A stretch of DNA of 64,000 nucleotides, taken from the NCBI GenBank assembly GCA_963827065.1, contig CAWGZM010000012.1, positions 124,001 to 188,000 on the forward strand, given 5' to 3'. This DNA is from JACVRW01 sp963827065. Its GTDB lineage: Bacteria; Actinomycetota; Thermoleophilia; Solirubrobacterales; Thermoleophilaceae. Below, in pieces: positions 14,519-23,559 of this stretch. The translations under genes and the position numbers were made by a program. A model generated the notes under the pieces. The model searched no databases and was not told the origin of the DNA. It saw only the letters and a program-made list of their open reading frames with translations. The number at the start of each line of letters is the position of its first letter. Within the stretch, counting starts at the first letter, position 1.

Positions 14519-16036
14519 GTGACCCGCCCGAACCTCCTGCTGATCATGGTCGACCAGCTGGCGGCTGCCTGGCTGCCGGCCTACGGACACCCGGTCGTCC
14601 AGTCTCCCGCCATCTCGGCGCTGGCACGCGACGGGGTGGTGTTCGACAGCGCCTACTGCCCCTCCCCACTGTGCGCACCGTCGCGCGCCTCGATGCTCAC
14701 GGGCCGGCTGCCGTCGCGGACCGGCGTTTACGACAACGGCGCGGAGCTCCCGGCGGCGACTCCAACGCTGGCGCACCATCTGCGAGCCCACGGCTACGCC
14801 ACCTGCCTGGCCGGCAAGATGCACTTCGTCGGCCCCGATCAGCTCCACGGCTTCGAGGAACGGCTCACCCCCGACATCTATCCAGCCGGCTTCGACTGGA
14901 CGCCTGACTGGCGCAGCGCTCCCGGCGAGCAGCTCGCCTGGTACCACACCATGGAGAGCGTCCTCCGTCCGGGCAGGTGCGAGGCGAGCCTGCAGCAGGA
15001 CTACGACGACGAGGTCGCGTTCGCCTCGGTGCGGAAGCTCTTCGACCTCGCACGCGGCCCCAGGCCCGAGCCGTTCTTCCTTGTCGTCTCGTTCACGCAT
15101 CCGCACGACCCGTGGGAGCTGCGCGGGCGCTACTGGGACCGCTACGCGGCCGAGGCGGTAGACCTCCCGTCGGCACCGACGCCGCCGCTGTCCGAGGCCG
15201 ACCCCCACAGCCGGCGCCTACGGGAGATGATCGGCAGCGACGAGGTCGCGCTCACGGAGGAGCAGGTCCGGAGCGCCCGCCACGCCTATTACGCCGCCAT
15301 CAGCTACGTGGACGAGCGCATCGGTGAGCTGCTCGCCGCGCTTCGGGACGCCGGCCTCCATGACCGGACGACGGTCGCCCTCACAGCCGATCACGGCGAG
15401 ATGTTGGGCGAACGAGGGCTCTGGTACAAGATGTCGTTCTTCGAGCCATCGGTGCGGGTGCCGCTGGTCGTCGCCGCCCAGGGACGACTCGCTGCGCGCC
15501 GGGTTGCGGAGCCGGTCTCGCTGCTGGACCTCGCGCCGACGCTGTTGGAGCTCGCCGGTCATCCCGATGCCGCCGAACTCACCGCCGGCATGGACGGGCG
15601 GAGCCTCGCGCCGCTTCTAGGGGATCGGGCGCCCAGCGCCGACGGCAGCGTCCTGAGCGAGTACCTGGCGGAGGGCGTGACCTCGCCCGCGGTCATGATC
15701 CGCCGCGGAGCCCACAAGTTCATCCACTGCGAGGGCGACCCCGACCAGCTCTTCGACCTTGCGGAGGACCCGGGCGAGCTCGTCAACCTCGCGGAGCGTC
15801 CCGAGAACGCGGACCTCACGCGTCAGTTTCGCGAGGACGTGGCCATCCGCTGGGACCTTCGCGACCTCGAGCAGCGGGTTCTCGAGAGCCAGCGAGAGCG
15901 GCGGCTGGTCGCCGAGGCGCTGGGCAGCGGCGCACGCCTGCCGTGGGACTACCAGCCGCGATCCGACGGGCCCGGCCGCTACGTCCGAGCGGGCTCGGAC
16001 CTGGACGAGGTCCAACGCCGGGCCCGCCTCGACTGA
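14519..16036 (+). CDS. betC: Choline-sulfatase-like arylsulfatase
   Basis: A 505-aa type I sulfatase from GTG 14519. The formylglycine signature CAPSRASMLTGR is intact, so an FGE-type maturase elsewhere is needed. Metal and substrate residues recognisable from BetC enzymes are present: the start NLLLIMVDQL, GKMHFVGPDQLHGFEERL, SFTHPHDP, and TADHGEMLGERGLWYKMSFF. The C-terminal tail (SQRERRLVAEAL, then LPWDYQP) matches the choline-sulfatase C-terminal extension. The likely reaction is choline-O-sulfate to choline plus sulfate, in the cytoplasm (no signal peptide). It is the last gene of the GntR-ABC operon, 20 bp after the ATPase, so the transporter probably brings in its substrate. Another sulfated amine or alcohol remains possible. 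Confidence 0.85.
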   Translation: MTRPNLLLIMVDQLAAAWLPAYGHPVVQSPAISALARDGVVFDSAYCPSPLCAPSRASMLTGRLPSRTGVYDNGAELPAATPTLAHHLRAHGYATCLAGKMHFVGPDQLHGFEERLTPDIYPAGFDWTPDWRSAPGEQLAWYHTMESVLRPGRCEASLQQDYDDEVAFASVRKLFDLARGPRPEPFFLVVSFTHPHDPWELRGRYWDRYAAEAVDLPSAPTPPLSEADPHSRRLREMIGSDEVALTEEQVRSARHAYYAAISYVDERIGELLAALRDAGLHDRTTVALTADHGEMLGERGLWYKMSFFEPSVRVPLVVAAQGRLAARRVAEPVSLLDLAPTLLELAGHPDAAELTAGMDGRSLAPLLGDRAPSADGSVLSEYLAEGVTSPAVMIRRGAHKFIHCEGDPDQLFDLAEDPGELVNLAERPENADLTRQFREDVAIRWDLRDLEQRVLESQRERRLVAEALGSGARLPWDYQPRSDGPGRYVRAGSDLDEVQRRARLD

Positions 16037-16052
16037 GTCGCGCCGGCGGTAT

Positions 16053-17021
16053 TCACTCGTAGACGACCAGCTCGGGCTGCGGCCGCAGCGACAGCACGCC
16101 GGGCGGCTGCATCATGTTGGTGTCCTCGTTGTAGAAGAGCTTGAAGCCGTGATGGCGATCGCGGCGGCCGCGCGTGAACTCGCGGTACTTCGAGCGCTTG
16201 TTGGCACGGTTGCCGAAACCGTCGACGTTCACGGTCAGCGCCACGCCTGGATGGCGCTTCAGGGCATTCTCGTTCTCGATCATGTCGTTCGTGAAGCGGT
16301 GGACGACGAGCAGCTTCTCGGGCAGGTCGTTCGCGAGCACGATCCTCGACAGGTAGGCCGACACCTCGTTCACGACCGCGGCGCTCGTCGAGCCGATCGC
16401 CTGACCCGGCAGCACCGGCGGCCGCATGCTCCATTCCGGGTCGAGTGCGAGCGACACGTCCGGCTCCTTCAGCCAGCGCCGGAACGCGCGGACCTCGCGC
16501 ATGAACGGCGCGTACCCGGGCTGGATGTCGAGGATCAGGAGCATGCCGTTGCGGCGGGCGGCGCGCAGGTAGCGGCCGATGGTCTTGTTGGGCTGGCGCG
16601 CCGAGTGGTCGCCGTCCTCTCCCGGATCGGCGTGCACGATCGTCGTGATCAGCTCGAACGCGGGCAGCACCGGCCTCGACGGCTGGTCGTAGCCGCGCGC
16701 CTGGCGCCGCAGCCGGCGGGCGACCTGGGCCGGCGGGCCGATCCCGAGCGCGCCGAGCTCGCGGTCCTGGGGCGCTCCGTAGTAGGCGACCACGCGGCGC
16801 TCGGGGAAGATGCTGCGCCCGCCTCCCGGCAGCGCCGCGGGCCGGCTCGCCTCCTCGGCGCCGTTCGCCTCCGACCCGTCCTCGTCACCGCCCGGAAGCA
16901 CGAGCAGCGCCAGCACGACGGCCGCCCCGACGCCCAGCACGGCGGCGATCGCGACACGGCGATTGCGGCGCGTGTGACGCCGCGCCTCGTCCCGCCTTCG
17001 GATCCGCTGCTCTTGATCCAC
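16053..17021 (-). CDS. Membrane-anchored extracytoplasmic protein, unknown function
   Basis: 322 aa from a GTG at 17021, preceded by a strong GGAGGGAGG site. A basic cytoplasmic N-terminus (RIRRRDEARRHTRRNRR) is followed by one membrane helix (about residues 22-42, VAIAAVLGVGAAVVLALLVL), an acidic/Ala linker and a globular domain. That domain begins RRVVAYYGAPQDRELGALG and contains LLILDIQPGYAPFMREVRAF, VHRFTNDMIENEN, VALTVNVDGFG and FKLFYNEDTN. The alternation of strands ending in D/E residues suggests a TIM-barrel, perhaps glycosidase-like, but no family motif is recognised. It is convergent with betC and divergent from the ABC-F gene (57 bp). Confidence 0.8.
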   Translation of the reverse strand: MDQEQRIRRRDEARRHTRRNRRVAIAAVLGVGAAVVLALLVLPGGDEDGSEANGAEEASRPAALPGGGRSIFPERRVVAYYGAPQDRELGALGIGPPAQVARRLRRQARGYDQPSRPVLPAFELITTIVHADPGEDGDHSARQPNKTIGRYLRAARRNGMLLILDIQPGYAPFMREVRAFRRWLKEPDVSLALDPEWSMRPPVLPGQAIGSTSAAVVNEVSAYLSRIVLANDLPEKLLVVHRFTNDMIENENALKRHPGVALTVNVDGFGNRANKRSKYREFTRGRRDRHHGFKLFYNEDTNMMQPPGVLSLRPQPELVVYE

Positions 17022-17078
17022 GCCTCCCTCCTCCCCCAAGCATGCCGAAGACGAACCGGCGGTAGCCTCGAAGCGGCA

Positions 17079-19031
17079 ATGGCAGTCGTGATCGCAAGCG
17101 CTCTCGACAAGGACATCGCGGGCTCCCCGCTGTTCCGTGGCGTCTCCTTCAAGCTGGAGCGCGGCGACCGCATGACGCTCGCGGGACGCAACGGCGCCGG
17201 CAAGACCACGCTGCTGCGGATGGTCGCCGGAGAGACCGGCATCGACGGCGGCGAGCTCGTCTTCGAGAAGGGCACGCGCGCGGCGCTGCACGACCAGCGC
17301 CCGCCGCCGGAGGGCCTGAACCGCTCACGCCCGGCCGAGCCGGGCGCTCGCGCACGGCGCGACCTGACGCTTCGCGACTACGTGCTGTCCGGTTGCAGGG
17401 AGCTCGTGGCGCTCGAGGACGAGCTGCGCCGGCTCGAGGCCGGGATGGCCGAGCGCCCCGACGACGGCGACCTGCTCGAGCGCTACTCGCGCGTCCAGGG
17501 GCGGCTCGAGCATGCCGGCGGCTGGAACTGGCGCGAGCGGGCGATCGCCCCGGTGCACGGGCTCGGCTTCGCCGACGCCGAGCTCGACCGCAGCCTGGCT
17601 GGCTTCTCCGGCGGCGAGCTCACCCGCGCGTCGCTGGCCCGCGTGCTCGCCGCCGACCCGGACCTGCTGCTCCTCGACGAGCCCACCAACCACCTCGACA
17701 TCGCCTCGCTCGAGTGGCTCGAGGGGTATCTGGTCGAGCTCGACGCGGCCGTGATCCTCGTCGCCCATGACCGCTGGTTCCTCGAGGCCGTCGGCACGTC
17801 GGTGCTCGAGCTCGAGGCCGGCCGCTCGCGCTTCTTCCCGGGCAGTTGGCACAACTGGCGACTCGAGGCGGCCGCGCGCGAGATCCAGCTCGGCAAGCAG
17901 ATCGAGAAGCAGCAGGCCGAGATCGCGCGCATGGAGCGCTTCATCGAGCGCTTTCGCTACAAGGCGACCAAGGCGCGCCAGGCGCAGTCGCGCGTCAAAA
18001 GGCTCGACAAGATGGAGCGGATCGAGCGCGACCCCAGCGACAACCGCTCACTCGGCTTCAGCTTCGGGACGGCCGAGCGCACCGGCCGCGTCGTGCTCGA
18101 CCTCGAGGACGCGCGCCTCGAGGTGCCCGGCCGCACGCTCCTCGAGGACGGAGAGCTGTGGCTCGAGCGCGGCGAGCACGTCTCACTCGTCGGCCCGAAC
18201 GGCGCCGGCAAGACGACCCTGATCGACGCCCTCGCCGGACGCCGCGAGCTCGACGGCGGGCGATTGCGGAGCGGGCACAACGTCACGCTCGGCTACCTGT
18301 CGCAGCATGCCGAGGAGCTCGGGACGACCGGGACCGTCCTCGACGCCACCCAGCGCGCGACCGGGCTCACGCCCAACAGGGCGCGCGCGCTGCTCGGCCG
18401 CTTCCTGTTCAGCGGCGAGGAGGTCGAGAAGCCGCTCGACGGGCTCTCGGGCGGCGAGCGCCGCAGGCTGTCGCTGGCGATCCTCGTGAGCTCGGGCGCC
18501 AACGTGCTGATCCTCGACGAGCCCACGAACCACCTCGACCTCGATGCGCGCGAGGCGCTCGAGGACGCGCTCTCGTCGTTCGGCGGCGCGGTGCTGCTGG
18601 TCTCCCACGACCGCGCCCTGCTCGATGCGGTGGGCACGCGCACGTTCGCGCTGGAGGACGGGCGCCTGCGGAGCTATGAGGGCGGCTGGGCCGAGTACTC
18701 GCGTGTGCGCGAGGAGCGCCGTCAGGCGGAGGCCGAGGCGCACGAACGCGCACGGAGCGAGAAGACGGCGCGCCGGCGCTCGAACGGCGCCGATCGCCGC
18801 GGCCGGCGCGAGCCGCCGGCGGGCCCATCGAAGAACCAGCAGCGCCGGATCGCCGAGCTGGAGCGCGACGTCGAGCGGGCCGAGCGCGAGCTCGCCGCGC
18901 TCGAAGACGAGCTCGCCGATCCCTCTCAGTGGCTGAGCCCGACGAGCAGGGAGCGCTCAACGGAACGACACGCCGAGGCCAGGCGAGCCGTCGAGCGGGC
19001 GTATGCCGCCTGGGAGGCGGCGACGCGCTAG
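17079..19031 (+). CDS. ABC-F family ATPase (Uup/EttA type)
   Basis: 650 aa with two ABC ATPase modules and no membrane segments, the ABC-F layout. Module 1: Walker A GRNGAGKTTLL, signature FSGGELTRA, Walker B LLLLDEPTNHLD. Module 2: Walker A GPNGAGKTTLI, signature LSGGERRRL, Walker B VLILDEPTNHLD. A charged linker (ARQAQSRVKRLDKMERIER) lies between them, and the C-terminal tail ends in a coiled coil, as in Uup proteins. ABC-F proteins act on ribosomes or branched DNA. Between the first Walker A and its signature there is a stretch (PPEGLNRSRPAEPGARA, near residues 74-90) that looks like an in-frame insertion. The start is the ATG just before VVIASALDK. The gene end overlaps the convergent phoD by 4 bp. 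Confidence 0.93.
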   Translation: MAVVIASALDKDIAGSPLFRGVSFKLERGDRMTLAGRNGAGKTTLLRMVAGETGIDGGELVFEKGTRAALHDQRPPPEGLNRSRPAEPGARARRDLTLRDYVLSGCRELVALEDELRRLEAGMAERPDDGDLLERYSRVQGRLEHAGGWNWRERAIAPVHGLGFADAELDRSLAGFSGGELTRASLARVLAADPDLLLLDEPTNHLDIASLEWLEGYLVELDAAVILVAHDRWFLEAVGTSVLELEAGRSRFFPGSWHNWRLEAAAREIQLGKQIEKQQAEIARMERFIERFRYKATKARQAQSRVKRLDKMERIERDPSDNRSLGFSFGTAERTGRVVLDLEDARLEVPGRTLLEDGELWLERGEHVSLVGPNGAGKTTLIDALAGRRELDGGRLRSGHNVTLGYLSQHAEELGTTGTVLDATQRATGLTPNRARALLGRFLFSGEEVEKPLDGLSGGERRRLSLAILVSSGANVLILDEPTNHLDLDAREALEDALSSFGGAVLLVSHDRALLDAVGTRTFALEDGRLRSYEGGWAEYSRVREERRQAEAEAHERARSEKTARRRSNGADRRGRREPPAGPSKNQQRRIAELERDVERAERELAALEDELADPSQWLSPTSRERSTERHAEARRAVERAYAAWEAATR

Positions 19032-20614
19032 TCGAGCAGGCTCGGGCGCCCGCGCGTGATCCGGTACGTGAAGCGCTGGTCGGGCAATGCGGTGCGCGAG
19101 CGGCGCTTCACGGTGTCTACGCGGCGCAGCGTGCACTTGAAGCTCTTGTCGGTCGCGGTGACGAGCCCGTAACCGTGGTGGTCGAAGTCAGCATCGGCGG
19201 CCCACGGGTTGGTGCTGCGCAGGAGGTCGACGATCGACTCCGGCGTCTGCGGGTCGGCGGGATTGGCGCCCGGCAGCACGCCGCCGCCGCCCTCGCCCAG
19301 GCCCGGTGAGGTGATCGAACCCCCAACGAACTCGGTCGCGACCGGGACCGTGTCGTCGTTGTTCACCCGCACGTCGCCGGCCACGAACGTGTGGATGTCG
19401 CCCGTCACGAACACAACGTCCTTGATCCGGCTGCGGCGGATGTGCTGAAGCAGCTCACGGCGCTCGTCCGGATATCCCTGCCAGGAGTCGAAGCCGATGT
19501 AGTCGCCGCCGGGGTAGATCGTCGGCATGATCATCACCTGGTTCGCCAGCACCTTCCAGGCGGCCCGCGAGCTCGAGAGGCGCGTCTTGACGAAGTCCAT
19601 CTGACGCGGGCCCAGGAAGTTCCGCGGCTGCTCGAGCTCAGCGCAGGGCGGGCCGACCTGCGCGTCCCCGCAGGGCTGATCAGCCCGGTACAGGCGCTGG
19701 TCGAGGAGAACCAGCTCGACGGTGCGGCCGAAGCGGAGTGCCGTGTAGATGCGGTCACGTCCGCCCTTCACGGGGAAGGTCGGCATGCTGTCGAAGTAGG
19801 CGCGGAACCCGGCGGCCCGGCGGGCCTGCGAGTACGCGAGCTCGGGCGGAAGCCCGCCCGTCGGCCCGGCGCCGCCCGCGTAGTTGTCCTGGACCTCGTG
19901 GTCGTCCCAGATGGAGATCATCGGGAAGTTCGCGTGCATGCGGCGCAGCGGCGCCTCCGTGCGGTAGAGCTTGTACTTGGCGCGGTACTGGTCGAGCGTC
20001 TCGGAGAAGCCGATTGGGTCGGTGCGCACCCCGGCGAACGCGTCGCCAGGCGCGTAGTACGCCTCGGCGTAGATGTAGTCGCCGAGGTTGACGACGAAGT
20101 CGATGTCCTCCTCGGCCAGCAGGTTGTGCGCGTTGAAGTAACCGAACGTGTACTCCTGGCACGAGAAGAAGGCGAACCGGACCGGCTGGCGCGAGTCGGG
20201 CGGCAGCGCGGTCCTGAAGCGCCCCACCGGACTGTCTTCTCCACGCGTGGAGAAGCGGTAGAAGTACTGCTCGTGCGGCCGCAGCCCGCCCACGCGGGCC
20301 TTGACCGAGTGGTCGATCCGGCCGGAGGTCCTCACGAGCTCCCGCGCGACCACCCTGCGGAAGCCGCGGTCGCGGGCCACCTCGAGCTCCACCGTGCCGG
20401 CACCCTCGACGTCGGAGACGCGCGTCCAGAGCGTGATCCCCTTGGGCGTGGGATCGCCCGACAGGATGCCCTCGGCGAAGCGGCCACCGCGCAGGCTGGG
20501 GCGTCGCGAGCCACCGTTCGCAAGTGCAGCGGGCCCGCCGGCCGCGGTGGCGATCACGATCCCGCCGGCCCCGGCGAGGAAGTTGCGACGTGAAACGGCG
20601 AGCCCGGGGGTCAA
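19028..20614 (-). CDS. phoD: PhoD-family alkaline phosphatase (Tat-exported)
   Basis: 528 aa. The N-terminus carries a Tat signal (SRRNFLAGAGG plus a hydrophobic region ending near ALA). A Fn3-like PhoD N-terminal domain (FAEGILSGDPTPKGITLWTR) and the metallophosphatase core follow. Core metal ligands appear in FFSCQEY, NLGDYIYAEAY, IWDDHEVQDNYAG and VTGDIHTFVAGD. PhoD enzymes release phosphate from phosphomonoesters, phosphodiesters or teichoic acids outside the membrane, with Fe/Ca at the active site. Length and order of motifs are normal. No Pho box was recognised upstream. The gene is monocistronic by spacing. Confidence 0.93.
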   Translation of the reverse strand: MTPGLAVSRRNFLAGAGGIVIATAAGGPAALANGGSRRPSLRGGRFAEGILSGDPTPKGITLWTRVSDVEGAGTVELEVARDRGFRRVVARELVRTSGRIDHSVKARVGGLRPHEQYFYRFSTRGEDSPVGRFRTALPPDSRQPVRFAFFSCQEYTFGYFNAHNLLAEEDIDFVVNLGDYIYAEAYYAPGDAFAGVRTDPIGFSETLDQYRAKYKLYRTEAPLRRMHANFPMISIWDDHEVQDNYAGGAGPTGGLPPELAYSQARRAAGFRAYFDSMPTFPVKGGRDRIYTALRFGRTVELVLLDQRLYRADQPCGDAQVGPPCAELEQPRNFLGPRQMDFVKTRLSSSRAAWKVLANQVMIMPTIYPGGDYIGFDSWQGYPDERRELLQHIRRSRIKDVVFVTGDIHTFVAGDVRVNNDDTVPVATEFVGGSITSPGLGEGGGGVLPGANPADPQTPESIVDLLRSTNPWAADADFDHHGYGLVTATDKSFKCTLRRVDTVKRRSRTALPDQRFTYRITRGRPSLLD

Positions 20615-20663
20615 GGCGCGGCCAGACTACATGCGGGCGCCCCGAAGCGCCATTGCCCGGGGG

Positions 20664-21299
20664 TTAAATCCCGAGCTCGTCGCCGCGGTGATCGTGATAG
20701 TCGCCCCTGCTGTCGAGGACGTTCTCGACGTAGGCGCGTGTCTCCGGGAAGGGCACGTCCGAGCCGGCGTCGAACGACTCGATCCCGCCGGCCTCCGCGA
20801 CCCAGCCGTCGACATTGCCGATCCCGGCGTTATAGGCGGCGAGGGCCGCGCCCTCGTTGCCGTCGTAGTGGTCGAGCAGGTAGCGCAGGAAGTAGGCGCC
20901 GTAGGCGATGTTGATCTGGGGCGTCGCGAGGTCCGACTGCTCGAAGCGGTAGCCGCCCGAGTGCTTTGCGATGAAGGCGGCGGTGTCGGGTGTGATCTGC
21001 ATGAGCCCGCGCGCACCCGCGTGGGAGGTCTGGTCCCGGAAGCGCGACTCCTCGTAGATCACGGCCGCGATCAGCGCCGGATCGAGATCCTTGTCCTCGG
21101 CCTGCTGGCGAATGATGTCGTCGTGCTTGAGCGGGAGCGTGATCTCGCGGACCGCCTCGCCGAGCGGGCCGAGTCCCGTGACAAGCGCCGCCAGGCCGGC
21201 GGCCAGCACGACCGCTACCGCCACGAGCGCGGCACGACGGCGGCGCTTCACACGCGCGCTGTTGCGGCGACGGGGCATGCGGGCAGCCTGAGTGCTCAT
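20664..21299 (-). CDS. Membrane-anchored lytic transglycosylase (SLT domain)
   Basis: 211 aa. A basic N-terminus (MPRRRNSARVKRRRR) and one hydrophobic helix (LVAVAVVLAAGLAALVTGLG) anchor or export the protein. The rest is a Slt70-type lysozyme-fold domain: IYEESRFRDQTSHAGARGLM supplies the catalytic Glu (in EESRF) and GLMQITP, and AYNAGIGNVDGW is the second conserved block. It cleaves peptidoglycan glycan strands to 1,6-anhydro products. The ATG at 21299 is chosen because it precedes the basic N-terminus directly. A GTG at 21353 overlapping the coaE stop would allow translational coupling but adds an atypical leader. It is probably co-transcribed with coaE. Confidence 0.9.
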   Translation of the reverse strand: MSTQAARMPRRRNSARVKRRRRAALVAVAVVLAAGLAALVTGLGPLGEAVREITLPLKHDDIIRQQAEDKDLDPALIAAVIYEESRFRDQTSHAGARGLMQITPDTAAFIAKHSGGYRFEQSDLATPQINIAYGAYFLRYLLDHYDGNEGAALAAYNAGIGNVDGWVAEAGGIESFDAGSDVPFPETRAYVENVLDSRGDYHDHRGDELGI

Positions 21300-21349
21300 G
21301 GGGCTGTTAGTCGAGTTTGGCAAGTAGACGGGACGACGGCCGGAGGGCT

Positions 21350-21949
21350 TCACGCAAACTGCGGGTTCAGCCTCTCAAGAACAGCCGCGAGCTCCGAACG
21401 TAGCGCCTCGACGCTGCCGTCGTTGCGGATTGCGTGATCCGCGCGAGCGGCCTTCTCCTCCTGGGAGAGCTGGCGTCCTGTGCGCTCGGCGACGCTCGCG
21501 TGGCCGCGCGCCCCAGCGCGTGTCTCGCGGATGGCTTCGTCGGCGATCACCGCGATGGTCGCGTCGAACCCGCTCTCCATTCCGGACTCGAACAGCAGCG
21601 GCACCTCGACGACCGCGGCGCGTGGCTGGGGGTCGGCGTCCTCGAGGCCCGCCCGCCAGCTCGCTACCCGCTGCCCGACGCGCGGCCACAGCACGCCCTC
21701 GAGCCATGAGCGTGCCTCGTCGTCGCCGAACACGCGCTCGGCGATGCGCGAGCGGTCGAGCACGCCGTCCGGCGCGACCTCTGGACCGAGCCGCTCGACG
21801 ATCAGCTCGCGGAGCTCGTCCGTGGCGAGCAGCTCGTGGACGACCGCGTCCGTCGACAGCGTGGCGGCGCCCAGTTCGGCGAGCGCGCCGAGCGCCGTCG
21901 ACTTCCCCGCTCCCAGGCCTCCGGTGAGGCCGACGAACGGAACGGCCAC
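21350..21949 (-). CDS. coaE: Dephospho-CoA kinase
   Basis: 199 aa. P-loop GLTGGLGAGKSTALGAL at the N-terminus, the substrate-binding region STDAVVHELL, and the lid/CoA-site segment VPLLFESGMESGFD are the CoaE hallmarks. It phosphorylates the ribose 3'-OH of dephospho-CoA, the last step of CoA synthesis, in the cytoplasm. It lies 10 bp downstream of the rpsA tail region, the rpsA-coaE order common in actinobacteria. The length is standard. Confidence 0.96.
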   Translation of the reverse strand: MAVPFVGLTGGLGAGKSTALGALAELGAATLSTDAVVHELLATDELRELIVERLGPEVAPDGVLDRSRIAERVFGDDEARSWLEGVLWPRVGQRVASWRAGLEDADPQPRAAVVEVPLLFESGMESGFDATIAVIADEAIRETRAGARGHASVAERTGRQLSQEEKAARADHAIRNDGSVEALRSELAAVLERLNPQFA

Positions 21950-21959
21950 GGCGAGCGGT

Positions 21960-22155
21960 CTACCCGGCGGGCTGCTCTTCGCCGGAGGTGTCGCCCTCCG
22001 GCTCGCCCTCGGCGGCCGGCTCGGCGGCGGCCTCGGGCTCCGGGACGGGCTCGGGCTCGGCGGCGACCTCGGGCTCGGGCTCGACGCTGGCCTCGGGCTC
22101 GGCGGCGGCCTCCGGCTCCGGCTCAGGCTCCGGCTCGGCGGCGGCCTCGGGCTCG
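21960..22155 (-). other. Frameshifted C-terminal acidic tail of ribosomal protein S1
   Basis: This stretch reads as an unbroken Pro/Glu/Ala repeat (EPEPEPEAAAEPEASVEPEP, ending EEQPAG at the stop 21960). It continues the EPEA-rich tail of rpsA in the neighbouring frame. One extra base near 22155 (GCTCGCGGGG on the plus strand) separates the two. Without it, S1 would run to 21960 as a protein of about 532 aa. The codon pattern is typical of actinobacterial S1 tails. A real frameshift in a dispensable tail or a sequencing indel are both possible. Confidence 0.65.
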
Positions 22156-23559
22156 CGGGGCGGGCTCGGGGGCCTCGGTCCCACCGGCGGGCTCGGGCTC
22201 GGCGGGGGCCTCCGGCTCCGCTGCCTCCGCGGCGGCCTCCGGCTCCGCGGCCGGCTCGGCCGGTGAGTCCTCGGCCGGCTGGACGCTCGAGAGCACGGCG
22301 CGGAGGTCGTCGGCGCCGCTCACCTGCGGCCCTGCGAACACGTCCTCGGACAGGCCGAGATCCGGCACGTCGCCGATCTCCACCTCGGCCTCGCTGGCTG
22401 CGGCGGCTCCTGCCGCGGCGGCCGACTTGATGTGCGCAAGCTGCTCCTCGACCCGCTTGACCGAGAGCGACAGCCGGCGCCGCTCGGAATCGATCTCGAG
22501 GATCTTCACGCGCACGTCCTGGCCGGGCTCGACGATCTCACGCGGGTTCTCGACGTGGTGATGGGCGAGCTCGGAGATGTGCACGAGGCCCTCGACGCCG
22601 TCCATGATCTCGACGAAGGCGCCGAAGGTCACGACCTTGGTGACCTTGCCCTCGAGCTCGTCGCCGATCCGGTAGGTGTCGATGACGCGCTGCCACGGAT
22701 CCTCCTGGGTCTGCTTGAGGCCCAGGGAGATGCGCTGGCGGTCGCGGTCGATGTCGAGCACCTTGACCGGGACGACGTCGCCGATCGACAGGATCTCGGA
22801 GGGATGGTTGACGTGCGACCAGGACAGCTCGGAGATGTGGATCAGGCCGTCGATGCCGTCGAGGTCGACGAAGGCGCCGAAGTCCACGATGTTCGAGATG
22901 GCGCCCTCCACGACCATGCCGGGCTGCAGCCGGTCGAGGATCTGCTGGCGGACCTCCTTGCGCTCCTCCTCGAGGACGGCGCGGCGCGAGAGCACGACGT
23001 TGTTGCGCGAGCGGTTCAGCTCGATGACCTTGCACTCGATCTTCGTGCCGAGGAACTCATCCAGGTTCTGGACGCGCCGGATGTCGACGAGCGAGGCGGG
23101 CAAGAAGCCGCGCACCCCGAGGTCGATGATGAGGCCGCCCTTGACGACCTCGATGACGGTCCCCTCGACCGGCTCGCCGGACTCCGCGGCGGCCTCGATC
23201 TTGCGCCACGCCTTCTCGAAGCGCGCGCGCTTCTTGGAGAGCACGAGGCGCCCGTCCTGGTCCTCCTTGGTGAGGACGAGGGCGTCGACCTCCTCGCCGA
23301 GCTCGACCTCGTCGTGCGGATCGACCGACTTGCGGATCGAGAGCTCATTCATCGGAATGACGCCCTCGCTCTTGTAGCCGATGTCAACCAGGACCTCGTC
23401 CTGGTCGATCCGGACGACGCTGCCCGAGACGACGTCCCCCTCCTCGAAGGGGACGATGGTCGCGTCGTAGTTGGGAACTATCTGGCCGTCGATCTCGAGG
23501 AGCAATCCGTCCGAGCCCTCGACGGTCTTAGGTGGAGTAATCGTCTGTGTATCCGGCAC
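22123..23559 (-). CDS. rpsA: 30S ribosomal protein S1
   Basis: 478 aa as read from the GTG at 23559 (VPDTQTITPPK). Four S1 RNA-binding repeats are visible, beginning EEGDVVSGSVVRIDQDEVLV, GEPVEGTVIEVVKGGLIIDL, PGMVVEGAISNIVDFGAFVD and IGDELEGKVTKVVTFGAFVE. Repeats 3 and 4 have the canonical GAFVD/E and LIHISELSW/LVHISEL blocks. S1 recruits mRNA to the ribosome. Four repeats rather than six is the usual Gram-positive/actinobacterial form. The C-terminus is an acidic E/P/A tail. In this reading it ends in the odd RARGRRRAGA because of a likely +1 shift near 22155. coaE follows. Confidence 0.95.
   Translation of the reverse strand: MPDTQTITPPKTVEGSDGLLLEIDGQIVPNYDATIVPFEEGDVVSGSVVRIDQDEVLVDIGYKSEGVIPMNELSIRKSVDPHDEVELGEEVDALVLTKEDQDGRLVLSKKRARFEKAWRKIEAAAESGEPVEGTVIEVVKGGLIIDLGVRGFLPASLVDIRRVQNLDEFLGTKIECKVIELNRSRNNVVLSRRAVLEEERKEVRQQILDRLQPGMVVEGAISNIVDFGAFVDLDGIDGLIHISELSWSHVNHPSEILSIGDVVPVKVLDIDRDRQRISLGLKQTQEDPWQRVIDTYRIGDELEGKVTKVVTFGAFVEIMDGVEGLVHISELAHHHVENPREIVEPGQDVRVKILEIDSERRRLSLSVKRVEEQLAHIKSAAAAGAAAASEAEVEIGDVPDLGLSEDVFAGPQVSGADDLRAVLSSVQPAEDSPAEPAAEPEAAAEAAEPEAPAEPEPAGGTEAPEPAPRARGRRRAGA

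Noticed and set aside
15759..17078. Upstream extension of the ABC-F frame by 440 codons
   Set aside because: It overlaps betC and the minus-strand membrane protein; the ABC-F domain starts at the ATG at 17079 as in the family.
21990..22260. Short GC-rich direct repeats (GGCTCGGGCTCGG-like)
   Set aside because: Looked at as a possible CRISPR or tandem repeat; it is the codon pattern of the Pro/Glu/Ala tail of S1, with no uniform repeat-spacer structure.
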